Both the position numbers and the translations under genes were made by a program. The notes under the pieces are model-generated. The model did not search any database. It was not told the DNA's origin and was given only the letters and a program-made list of their open reading frames with translations. Shown in pieces: positions 6,333-12,894 of a stretch of DNA of 19,534 bases. Numbering within the stretch: position 1 is the first letter of the stretch; every line of letters begins with the position of its first letter. The stretch comes from JAKAWM01 sp049966695 (GTDB lineage: Bacteria; Actinomycetota; Acidimicrobiia; Acidimicrobiales; Palsa-688): positions 1-19,534 of the forward strand of contig JBMFUG010000049.1 in NCBI GenBank assembly GCA_049966695.1. Reading direction: 5' to 3'.

Positions 6333-9300
6333 AAAGTCGCGTGGGCGCAAAGTGTGAGAACGCAAGGCACCAGTTGCCAGCTCGAGCGCCTCTATGCGGT
6401 AGGCGAGCACGCTGATGGCACCTTGTGCATTTTCTAGCTTGCCGTGCACGAGGAGCGCCGGCGCCGAGCGTGCCACCGCGCTGTAACGTTGCCAGACGTG
6501 CGGGGGGCAGATCACGTTCACAAGCCCGGTCTCGTCTTCGAGATTTGCAAAAACAACCCCATTGGCGGTCATGGGGCGTTGCCGGTGGGTGACAATGCCC
6601 CCGACCTTGACGGCAGACCCGTGCCTGTGCTGGGCCAGGGAGGCGGCAGGCACCACTCCGAGGCTGTTGAGCTCAGGGCGCAAGGGCTCGGTCGGGTAGT
6701 GGTCGGTGCACAGGCCGGTGGACCACAGGTCCGACTGTTGAAGCTCGGTGGTGCTCATGGGGGGCAGAGGAGGCGGCTGTGCCCCCGTTGCGAGCCCCGG
6801 GAGACGGCGGTGCCCGGCTAGGGCCAGTGCGCCGGCTGCCCAAAGAGCCTCTCGCCGGCTCATGCCAAAGCTGTCGAACGCACCTGCGCTAGCCAAGGCT
6901 TCAGCCTGTGCGACGTTTGTACCGCTACGGCGCACGAAATCTTCTAAATCTCTGTAAGGGCGGCCCTTGGCGATGAGGGAGGCTGTCTCGGGGCCAATAC
7001 CTCGGACATAGGAGATCCCCAAGCGCACCGCTGGCCCTTTGGCGGTGACCTGGCCCCCGCTGGGCGTTTTTGGCCCGTGGCCAGTTGGCTCGCAGGTTGC
7101 GCAAGGCTCTAGTAGGCAAGTGGCGTTACTGGCGTTGACATCAGGCCGGCGGACCTCGACCCCATGGCGGCGAGCGTCTGAGACGAGGGTCTGAGGCGAC
7201 CAAAAACCCATGGGCTGGCTGTCGAGCAGGCCGGCAAGAAAGGCTGCCGGGTAATGCAGCTTTAACCATGCCGAGGCATAGACGAGGTACGCGAAACTGA
7301 CTGAATGGCTCTCAGGGAAGCCGAAGTTGGCAAATGCAGACATTTGTCCCCATATCCGGTCGGCTACCTTTCCTGTGGCACCGCGTTCTGCCATGCCGGC
7401 ATAAAAACGTTCTCGTAGCCGTTGCATACGGGCGGCGCTGCGCTTGGCCCCCATGGCCTGGCGCAACTGGTCGGCTTCGGCAGGTGAAAAACCGGCAATG
7501 TCGATGGCCATCTGCATCAGCTGTTCTTGGAAGAGCGGTACGCCAAGCGTCTTTTTGAGGCTGTGCTCGAGCAAGGGGTGGAGGTAGGTAACTGGCTCGC
7601 TGCCGTTACGCCTTCGCAAGTAAGGGTGGACCGAGCGGCCTTGGATGGGGCCGGGGCGGACAAGCGCCACCTCTACCACCAAGTCGTAAAAATTGCGGGG
7701 GCGCAGCCGAGGCAGGGTGGCCATCTGCGCGCGGCTTTCCACCTGGAAGACGCCTACCGAGCTCGCCTTGCAGAGCATTTCGTAAACCGCGGGATCCTGT
7801 GGCAAGGTGGCTAGGTCAAGCTCGGTCCCGTAGAAAGCTCGGACGTGGCCCACCGTTGCGTGCAGGGCTGAAAGCATCCCCAGGCCCAATAGGTCGAACT
7901 TCACGAGCCCGGCCCAGGCACAATCGTCCTTGTCCCACTGTAGGACGCTGCGCTCGGCTGTGCGGGCCCATTCGACTGGGCAAACCTCGGCTACGGGGCG
8001 GTCGCAGATCACCATGCCACCGGGATGAACTCCCAAGTGGCGAGGGAAGCCCTGAGCTTCACGTGCTAGGTCGAGCACGGCTGTAGGTACACCTGGCGCG
8101 CTAGCCGGCATGGGATCCCACGCGGCTAGCTGTTTTGACCAGGCGTCCACCTGGCCCTGTGACGCCCCGAGAGCCTTGCCCATGTCGCGCACCGCTGAGC
8201 GGGGACGGTAGGTGACGACGTTGGCAACTTGGGCGGCCCTGTCGCGCCCGTAACGGCGGTAAACGTACTGGAGCACTTCTTCGCGCCGGCCGCTTTCGAT
8301 ATCGATGTCGATGTCAGGTGGCCCGTCGCGTTCGGGTGACAGGAAACGCTCGAACAAAAGGCCGAGGCTCACGGCGTCTACCTTGGTGATGCCGAGCGCG
8401 TAGCAGACCGCCGAATTAGCTGCCGAACCACGCCCCTGGCAGTAGATGTCGGCCTTGTTGCAAAATTGCACTATGTCCCATACGACAAGGAAGTAACCAG
8501 CGAACCCGAGCCGGTCTATTATTTCGAGCTCGTAGTCGATCTGGGCGTAGGCGCGGGGATGGCGTGGCGACTCGGGTGGGCCGTAACGGCGGAGCGCCCC
8601 TTGTCTTGTCAAGTGCCTCAGCCAGGTCATTTCCGTGTGGCCGGGCGGAGCAGGGAAAGGGGGCAGCTTGGGCGCCACCAGCCTGAGGTCGAAGGCGCAC
8701 TCCTGTCCTAGTTCGTAGGCGCGCTCCACCGCTCCTGGGTAGCGGGCAAAACGGCGGGCTTGCTCGGCCCCGCTGCGGAGGTGAGCGGCGGAGGCCGCCG
8801 GCAGCCAGCCGTCTATTTCGTCCAGGCTGCGCCGGCTGCGTACCGCAGCCAGCGCGCTGGCCAGGCGGTTGCGTGCTGGTCGGTGGTAGTGGACGTTGTT
8901 GGTGGCGACAACCTCGGCGCCGGAACGGTAAGCGATCTCGGCTAGGGCGTCGTTGCGAGCGGAAGCCAGGGGTTCGCCGTGGTCCCATATCTCGACAGCG
9001 ACGTTGGCACGCCCAAAGTAGCGCTGGAGGCGCTCGAGCTCCGCTCGGGCGGCCGAGGGGCCGGCAGACATGAGCGCTCTTGGCACTGCCCCTTTGCGGC
9101 AGGCGGTGAGGACGAGCCAGTGGTTGCTGCCAGTTCTGGGGGGGACGGGCAGGGTGGGCAGGTCCTCGCTGGACTGTGAGATCGTGGACAGGTCCAGCTC
9201 GCCACCTGCGCCTATGGTCGCGAAAAGAGCGATGTCGGCTCGTGGGCGTCCTTTTTCCTTGCCCAGTAAATGTGCGGCTGACAGGGCTTTGCAGAGCCGG

Positions 9301-9602
9301 GTGTAGCCAGTGGGGTCCCTGGCCAGCACGACCAGGTGAGTACCTTCGGGGTCGGCTACCCCGTTTTGCGGGCGTGATAGGCCCAAGGTGACCTCAGCGC
9401 CGAAGACGGTGGGAAGGCCCGCTGCATTGGCAGCTTCGGCAAAGCGGGCCGCGCCGTACATGCCATCGTGGTCCGTGAGCGCCAACGCTCCCAGCCCGAG
9501 GCGGCTTGCTTCTTCTACTAGCTCCTCGGGGTGCGATGCACCGTCGAGGAAGCTGAAGTTGGAATGGCAGTGCAGTTCGGCGTAGCGAGCCCCCTCGCTC
9601 AT
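6327..9602 (-). CDS. dnaE2: Error-prone DNA polymerase III alpha subunit DnaE2 (ImuC)
   Basis: The 1091-residue length and sequence match DnaE2/ImuC rather than replicative DnaE1. The N-terminal PHP domain begins ELHCHSNFSFLDGASHP and has ALTDHDGMYG near residue 42. The polymerase catalytic Asp cluster is PPDIDIDIE at about 428-435, with the third carboxylate in KFDLLGLGM near 570. HLGVHPGGM (about 522-530) and an OB-fold segment (VKVGGIVTHRQRPM) follow, and the chain ends in RPRDFR as DnaE2 proteins do. The enzyme performs mutagenic translesion synthesis in the SOS response, normally with ImuA'/ImuB, which are not in this window. A LexA box lies directly upstream, with a -10-like TACCCT six bases before the ATG, so the mRNA is probably leaderless. 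Convergent with the ABC permease gene. Confidence 0.95.
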   Translation of the reverse strand: MSEGARYAELHCHSNFSFLDGASHPEELVEEASRLGLGALALTDHDGMYGAARFAEAANAAGLPTVFGAEVTLGLSRPQNGVADPEGTHLVVLARDPTGYTRLCKALSAAHLLGKEKGRPRADIALFATIGAGGELDLSTISQSSEDLPTLPVPPRTGSNHWLVLTACRKGAVPRALMSAGPSAARAELERLQRYFGRANVAVEIWDHGEPLASARNDALAEIAYRSGAEVVATNNVHYHRPARNRLASALAAVRSRRSLDEIDGWLPAASAAHLRSGAEQARRFARYPGAVERAYELGQECAFDLRLVAPKLPPFPAPPGHTEMTWLRHLTRQGALRRYGPPESPRHPRAYAQIDYELEIIDRLGFAGYFLVVWDIVQFCNKADIYCQGRGSAANSAVCYALGITKVDAVSLGLLFERFLSPERDGPPDIDIDIESGRREEVLQYVYRRYGRDRAAQVANVVTYRPRSAVRDMGKALGASQGQVDAWSKQLAAWDPMPASAPGVPTAVLDLAREAQGFPRHLGVHPGGMVICDRPVAEVCPVEWARTAERSVLQWDKDDCAWAGLVKFDLLGLGMLSALHATVGHVRAFYGTELDLATLPQDPAVYEMLCKASSVGVFQVESRAQMATLPRLRPRNFYDLVVEVALVRPGPIQGRSVHPYLRRRNGSEPVTYLHPLLEHSLKKTLGVPLFQEQLMQMAIDIAGFSPAEADQLRQAMGAKRSAARMQRLRERFYAGMAERGATGKVADRIWGQMSAFANFGFPESHSVSFAYLVYASAWLKLHYPAAFLAGLLDSQPMGFWSPQTLVSDARRHGVEVRRPDVNASNATCLLEPCATCEPTGHGPKTPSGGQVTAKGPAVRLGISYVRGIGPETASLIAKGRPYRDLEDFVRRSGTNVAQAEALASAGAFDSFGMSRREALWAAGALALAGHRRLPGLATGAQPPPLPPMSTTELQQSDLWSTGLCTDHYPTEPLRPELNSLGVVPAASLAQHRHGSAVKVGGIVTHRQRPMTANGVVFANLEDETGLVNVICPPHVWQRYSAVARSAPALLVHGKLENAQGAISVLAYRIEALELATGALRSHTLRPRDFR

Positions 9603-9608
9603 CTCTCA

Positions 9609-9614
9609 AGGGTA
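9609..9614 (-). promoter_or_regulatory. -10-like element of dnaE2
   Basis: On the minus strand TACCCT is followed by TGAGAG and then the dnaE2 ATG. A six-base gap from -10 to start codon places the transcription start at or next to the ATG. No -35 match is evident; the LexA box fills that spacer. Confidence 0.5.
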
Positions 9615-9615
9615 A

Positions 9616-9627
9616 GAACACATGTTC
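9616..9627 (-). promoter_or_regulatory. LexA (SOS) box of dnaE2
   Basis: GAACACATGTTC is a perfect palindrome of the actinobacterial/Gram-positive LexA consensus GAAC-N4-GTTC. It ends one base upstream of the -10-like hexamer and 14 bp before the dnaE2 start codon, so bound LexA would block RNA polymerase. SOS control of dnaE2 is established in mycobacteria. Confidence 0.85.
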
Positions 9628-9715
9628 CCATGCGCAAGTCCGTTGTTCACCGGCGTCGTCAGCCGGGGCCTGCAACAGGGCTGGGCAAGGGCTCGTGAGG
9701 AGGCCGACGACAAGG

Positions 9716-11305
9716 TCAGAGCCGAGGCGGGGGCGGGTGTAGCCGCCGCTGGCCAGGTAATCGTCGCCAGACAACGCCGTCGGCGCTACCTGCCGGAGCG
9801 GTCGGAGCCGTCGGGCGGGGCGTGGCTTGTGAGGCAGGTGGTGGGGGAGGGGGCTGGGCCAGGCGGTGCGGTGGCAGCAAGGGCGATAGCGGGGGGCCTG
9901 TGCCAGCAGGTGATGGTGCGAGCTTATGGGGGACGGGGCGCGCAACTAAGGCAGTTTTGGAGGCTTCGCAAAACGGCGGGTAATCCCACCATCGTGTGAG
10001 GCCTATGAGCTGAGGTGGTTGGGCACCCGCAACCAGCAGGGCTGTACCGTCCGGGAGGCTATGTACCCGGTCGACTGGCAGGCGAGCCTGGCGCCGGGAG
10101 GAGTACGTCGTATGAGAGGAAGGGTTGCGTGACCACCAGCCGGAACTGCTGACCGAGCGCAAGACCACCTCCGTCTGGCCCGCCAAACGGGAAATTGCTT
10201 CCAGTGTGGCCAGGTCGCCCACGCCGGGCAGCAGCACCTTGGCACCGAAAAGGCTGAAGAACCCCTCTGCTGCCCGCCCCCAGCGGATCCTGGCCTGGGA
10301 CAGATCTTGCAGGCAAGCCAGCACCAAAAGCCCCTGGCCGCCGGCTTCACTTACAGTGGCGGGCAGGTCGGGGAGCGGGGCGACGTTGGCAACCTCGTCT
10401 AGCACGAAGGTGACGGGGACAGGCAGCCTCGCCTGCTCAGCTGCTTTATAGGTTGCAGCTCGGAGCTGTTCTAAGAACGCTACCACTATCGGCGCCACCA
10501 GCTGCTGGTAGCGGGCGGGCGCGCACACGTACACCGTGTCCGTGCTGGCGGGGAAGGAGGTGGTGTCGAAGTTGGGGCTCTCGGCTAGTTCAAGGGCTCG
10601 TTCGGAGCGGTACGCGGCTAGGGTACCGGCCGCGGTCGAGAATATGCCGCTTTGCTCACGTTCTTCGGTGGCATCGATGCCGGCCAGCACGTCCAGGGCT
10701 ATGCCGGTTGGCGCTCCGGTGCTGGCAGCTCGGCTGAGCACGGCGGCCGGGCCTTGGAGGTCGTGGCGGAGGACCCAAGAGAGCACCTGGCGCATCCCTG
10801 TGCCAGCGAGCGCTGCGGCGTGCAGCAGGGGGGCGAGAAGCGCTTCGGCTCGTTCTGCCCAGTGGGCACCCTCGCCGTAATAGGAGCGGGGCTTGGCTGC
10901 CGCGGTCATGACGCGTGCCGTCACGAGCGCTTCTTCCCAGCTGGCGGCACTGTGCACGGGAGACCACTGTAAGAGCGTGGCACCGGCGGTAGTCCCTGAT
11001 GCTCCAGCCGGGTCCAAGAGCCAGCAATGGCCGAGCTCCTGGCGGCTGGCCACTGTGGCTTGGAGGACGTCGAGTTTTGTCGAAGTGACGACGACGGGGC
11101 CCGGTGCGGCCAGCACGTTGGGGATGACCAAGGTGGACGTCTTGCCCGAGCGAGGTGGGCCAAGCACCAATAACGCTTGCTGAGGGCCGGCCCAGACTAG
11201 AGCCCGGCCATTGGTGCCTATGTACAGCTCGGGGCCGTGCAAAGCTAGGTTGTGCCGCATTTCGCGGAGGCTGATGTCGGGGGTATAAGTCACTCTTACG
11301 AGCAT
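9716..11305 (-). CDS. Orphan VirD4/TraG-like type IV coupling-type ATPase
   Basis: The 529-residue protein has a Walker A GPPRSGKTS (residues 49-57) followed by TLVIPNVLAAPGPVVVTSTKLDVL, which is characteristic of TraG/TraD/VirD4 DNA-transfer ATPases. The Walker B region VTFVLDEVANVAPLPDLP (298-315, D303/E304) is the TraM-recognition type, with LACLQDLSQARIRWG (329-343) downstream. Coupling proteins normally bring relaxosome DNA to a type IV secretion channel. Here no relaxase or secretion gene is nearby. The N-terminus lacks the usual two transmembrane helices, since residues 1-48 are soluble in character. The last 80 residues are Pro/Ala-rich with a run of six prolines. ATG 11305 follows a purine-rich stretch (GGAAAAGG). 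It ends 113 bp upstream of dnaE2 on the same strand. Confidence 0.82.
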   Translation of the reverse strand: MLVRVTYTPDISLREMRHNLALHGPELYIGTNGRALVWAGPQQALLVLGPPRSGKTSTLVIPNVLAAPGPVVVTSTKLDVLQATVASRQELGHCWLLDPAGASGTTAGATLLQWSPVHSAASWEEALVTARVMTAAAKPRSYYGEGAHWAERAEALLAPLLHAAALAGTGMRQVLSWVLRHDLQGPAAVLSRAASTGAPTGIALDVLAGIDATEEREQSGIFSTAAGTLAAYRSERALELAESPNFDTTSFPASTDTVYVCAPARYQQLVAPIVVAFLEQLRAATYKAAEQARLPVPVTFVLDEVANVAPLPDLPATVSEAGGQGLLVLACLQDLSQARIRWGRAAEGFFSLFGAKVLLPGVGDLATLEAISRLAGQTEVVLRSVSSSGWWSRNPSSHTTYSSRRQARLPVDRVHSLPDGTALLVAGAQPPQLIGLTRWWDYPPFCEASKTALVARPVPHKLAPSPAGTGPPLSPLLPPHRLAQPPPPPPASQATPRPTAPTAPAGSADGVVWRRLPGQRRLHPPPPRL

Positions 11306-11386
11306 GCCGGATGTTCCATACCTTTTCCAGCTTTTTAGTTATCTTTAGTGACTTTTGAGCCTAAAGCTAGGCCTGTCGGGGCGGGC

Positions 11387-11392
11387 TAGCGT
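11387..11392 (+). promoter_or_regulatory. -10-like element of the acylphosphatase gene
   Basis: TAGCGT is followed by eight bases and then ATG 11401, with no Shine-Dalgarno between. This fits a leaderless start; no -35 match is evident. Confidence 0.35.
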
Positions 11393-11400
11393 GCCACCTG

Positions 11401-11670
11401 ATGGTACGCAAGCACCTTTGGGTGAGCGGGAGGGTCCAAGGCGTGTGGTTCCGCGGCAGCTGCTTGGACCAGGCCCGGGACATTGGCGTGGCTGGCTGGG
11501 CCCGCAACCTCCCTGACGGGCGAGTGGAGGTGGTTGTCGAAGGGGATCCCGAAGCGGTGTCCCGGTTGGTGGAGTGGTGCTACAAGGGCCCGCCACTGGC
11601 GAAGGTCACTGCGGTCGAGGTCCGAGATGAGCCACCTGAGGGCCTTCAGGGCTTTGGCGTGAGCGGCTAA
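11401..11670 (+). CDS. acyP: Acylphosphatase
   Basis: The 89-residue length and both family signatures identify acylphosphatase, which hydrolyses carboxyl-phosphate bonds in small molecules such as acetyl phosphate. The phosphate cradle GRVQGVWFR (residues 10-18) contains catalytic Arg18, and GWARNLPDGRVE contains catalytic Asn36. The typical position 16 Gly or Tyr is Trp here. ATG 11401 is the first codon that keeps the N-terminal strand and has no Shine-Dalgarno, but TAGCGT lies eight bases upstream. It is divergent from the VirD4-like gene and 153 bp upstream of pstS on the same strand. The two are separated by repeats and a palindrome, so a shared transcript is possible but unproven. Confidence 0.92.
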   Translation: MVRKHLWVSGRVQGVWFRGSCLDQARDIGVAGWARNLPDGRVEVVVEGDPEAVSRLVEWCYKGPPLAKVTAVEVRDEPPEGLQGFGVSG

Positions 11671-11672
11671 AA

Positions 11673-11751
11673 GGCCATAAGGCCTCCTCCTCAGGCCGAA
11701 GGGCGCTCATTGTGGGCCAAAGGACCTCTCGCCTAGGGCCGAAGTACTCTC
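11673..11751 (+). repeat. Four degenerate GGCC-based repeats at 21-22 bp spacing upstream of pstS
   Basis: GGCC cores occur at 11673, 11694, 11715 and 11737 (steps 21, 21 and 22). Each is followed by an A/G-rich AAG step and a C-rich CTC end: CATAAGGCCTC, GAAGGGCGCTC, AAAGGACCTCTC and GAAGTACTCTC. The best unit, GGGCCAAAGGACC, is nearly dyad-symmetric. Two-helical-turn spacing suits cooperative binding of a dimeric regulator. The units also resemble half of the DosR-type GGGAC...GTCCC pattern, but the match is loose. The regulator is unknown. Some adjacent units can also fold as alternative hairpins (AGGCC-ATAA-GGCCT, or GGCCT-N7-AGGCC). Confidence 0.55.
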
Positions 11752-11759
11752 TTACTGAA

Positions 11760-11792
11760 TCTATTGATCTAGTAGTCTACTGGATCAATAGA
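11760..11792. promoter_or_regulatory. 33-base AT-rich palindrome in the pstS leader
   Basis: Arms TCTATTGATCTAGTAG (11760-11775) and CTACTGGATCAATAGA (11777-11792) flank a single T. Of 16 pairs, 15 are Watson-Crick and one would be U-G in RNA. The element lies 31 bp before the pstS ATG and is clearly more AT-rich than its surroundings. It contains TAGTCT (11773-11778), a -10-like hexamer, at its centre. It may be an operator over the pst promoter, a leader hairpin or a terminator for acyP; no T-run follows, which argues against the last. Confidence 0.7.
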
Positions 11793-11806
11793 AATACTTG
11801 GGTCTG

Positions 11807-11813
11807 AGGAGGT
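11807..11813 (+). promoter_or_regulatory. Ribosome binding site of pstS
   Basis: AGGAGGT is a full anti-Shine-Dalgarno match ten bases before ATG 11824. It decides the start: the in-frame GTG at 11812 overlaps this site and cannot use it. Confidence 0.75.
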
Positions 11814-11823
11814 GCTCTATACA

Positions 11824-12882
11824 ATGCGCAGGCTTGTCGTGGCCTTGCCCCTTGTGGCCGCAGCAGTGGGAGCCGGGCTCAGTGGGCCTTGCGCGGCGGC
11901 CAGCTCAGTGCCGGCTGTCACCAAGGCTGTAACGCTGGACGGTGCGGGTGCCAACTCGGTTGACCCGTTTTTCGAGGAGGTCTTTTACGACTACCACCAG
12001 TCGCACCCCAACATGAGCATCAACTATTCGCCAGCTGGTAGCAGCGTTGGGCTGAGCGATATCCAGCAGCGGACCGTTGACTTCGGGTGCTCCGAGATCC
12101 CTATGTCGCACAAAGACCTCGCTAAGGCTTTGGGCACCCTGCTCCAATTGCCGGTCGACCTCGGGGGCGTGGCCGTGAGCTACAACGTCCCTGGGGCACC
12201 GAAGGGCCTGAAGCTGAACGGGGCAGTGCTGGCAGGGATCTTCGACGGGACGATCACCAACTGGGACAGCCGTGCAATAGCCAACGTCTCGGGGGTGGAG
12301 GGGCTGCCGGACCTGCGCATAGTACCGGTGCACCGCGCGGATGCCTCTGGCCCGGGCTGGGACCTGGACGCGTACTTGATAAGGACGTCCCCAGCCTGGC
12401 GCGCGAAGGTCGCCACAGGGCAACCTTCCAAGGCCTGGCCAGTGCCGGACGTCGGTGTGGGTGAGCAGCTGAACAGCGGCGTTGCCGACTACATTGCCCA
12501 GACGCCAGGGGCCATCGGTTACCTCGAGTACGGCTATGCGCTGAAAGCCGGCTTTGCCAATGCCGCTCTACAGAACGCCGCCGGTCGTTTTGTTGCTCCT
12601 TCGGGGGCGTCCATCGCGGTGGCTGGTGCTCACGCCGCCAAGCTGAGCTGGGACAACTTTGACATCATCTTCGAGCCCGGTGACGGCACCTACCCTTTGG
12701 CAAACTTCAGCTGGGCGCTCGTCTACCGTGACCAGCCGAACGTCACTAAGGCGGCCGTGCTGCGGGCGCTGTTCAGTTACGTGGTCACGACCGGCCAAAA
12801 GGTTGCAGGCCAGCTGGGGTACGCGCCCCTGCCTGCCAACGCAGTTGCGTTGGCGGAGTCCGCTCTGAGCCAGCTCCGTTAG
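11824..12882 (+). CDS. pstS: Phosphate ABC transporter substrate-binding protein PstS
   Basis: The 352-residue protein binds phosphate outside the membrane for the Pst importer. Residues 1-26 form a Sec-type signal peptide (MRRLVVALPLVAAAVGAGLS, then GPCAAA). The Cys at 23 is preceded by Gly-Pro, not a proper lipobox, so signal peptidase I cleavage near A26 is more likely than lipidation. The PstS landmarks are LDGAGANSVDPFFEEVFYDY, NYSPAGSSVG, VDFGCSEIPM, GTITNWDS, and VHRADASGPGWDLDAYL with GAIGYLEYGYA. Several deviate from the norm: CSEIPM replaces the usual ASDxP, and SGPGWD replaces SGTTxxF. The pstCA gene starts 12 bp downstream, giving a pstS-pstCA-pstB operon. Confidence 0.93.
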   Translation: MRRLVVALPLVAAAVGAGLSGPCAAASSVPAVTKAVTLDGAGANSVDPFFEEVFYDYHQSHPNMSINYSPAGSSVGLSDIQQRTVDFGCSEIPMSHKDLAKALGTLLQLPVDLGGVAVSYNVPGAPKGLKLNGAVLAGIFDGTITNWDSRAIANVSGVEGLPDLRIVPVHRADASGPGWDLDAYLIRTSPAWRAKVATGQPSKAWPVPDVGVGEQLNSGVADYIAQTPGAIGYLEYGYALKAGFANAALQNAAGRFVAPSGASIAVAGAHAAKLSWDNFDIIFEPGDGTYPLANFSWALVYRDQPNVTKAAVLRALFSYVVTTGQKVAGQLGYAPLPANAVALAESALSQLR

Positions 12883-12894
12883 CTGAAAAGAGCG

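Noticed and set aside
8416..8988. 190-codon minus-strand frame inside dnaE2
   Set aside because: It is an out-of-frame reading of the dnaE2 coding region, with Arg/Pro-rich composition and no start signal.
9622..9999. 125-codon plus-strand frame upstream of dnaE2
   Set aside because: It is almost wholly antisense to the proline-rich C-terminus of the VirD4-like gene, starts inside the LexA box and gives a Gly/Ala/Arg-rich product with no motif.
11812..11823. GTG 11812 as the pstS start
   Set aside because: It overlaps the AGGAGGT ribosome binding site; ATG 11824 is correctly spaced and gives a cleaner signal peptide.
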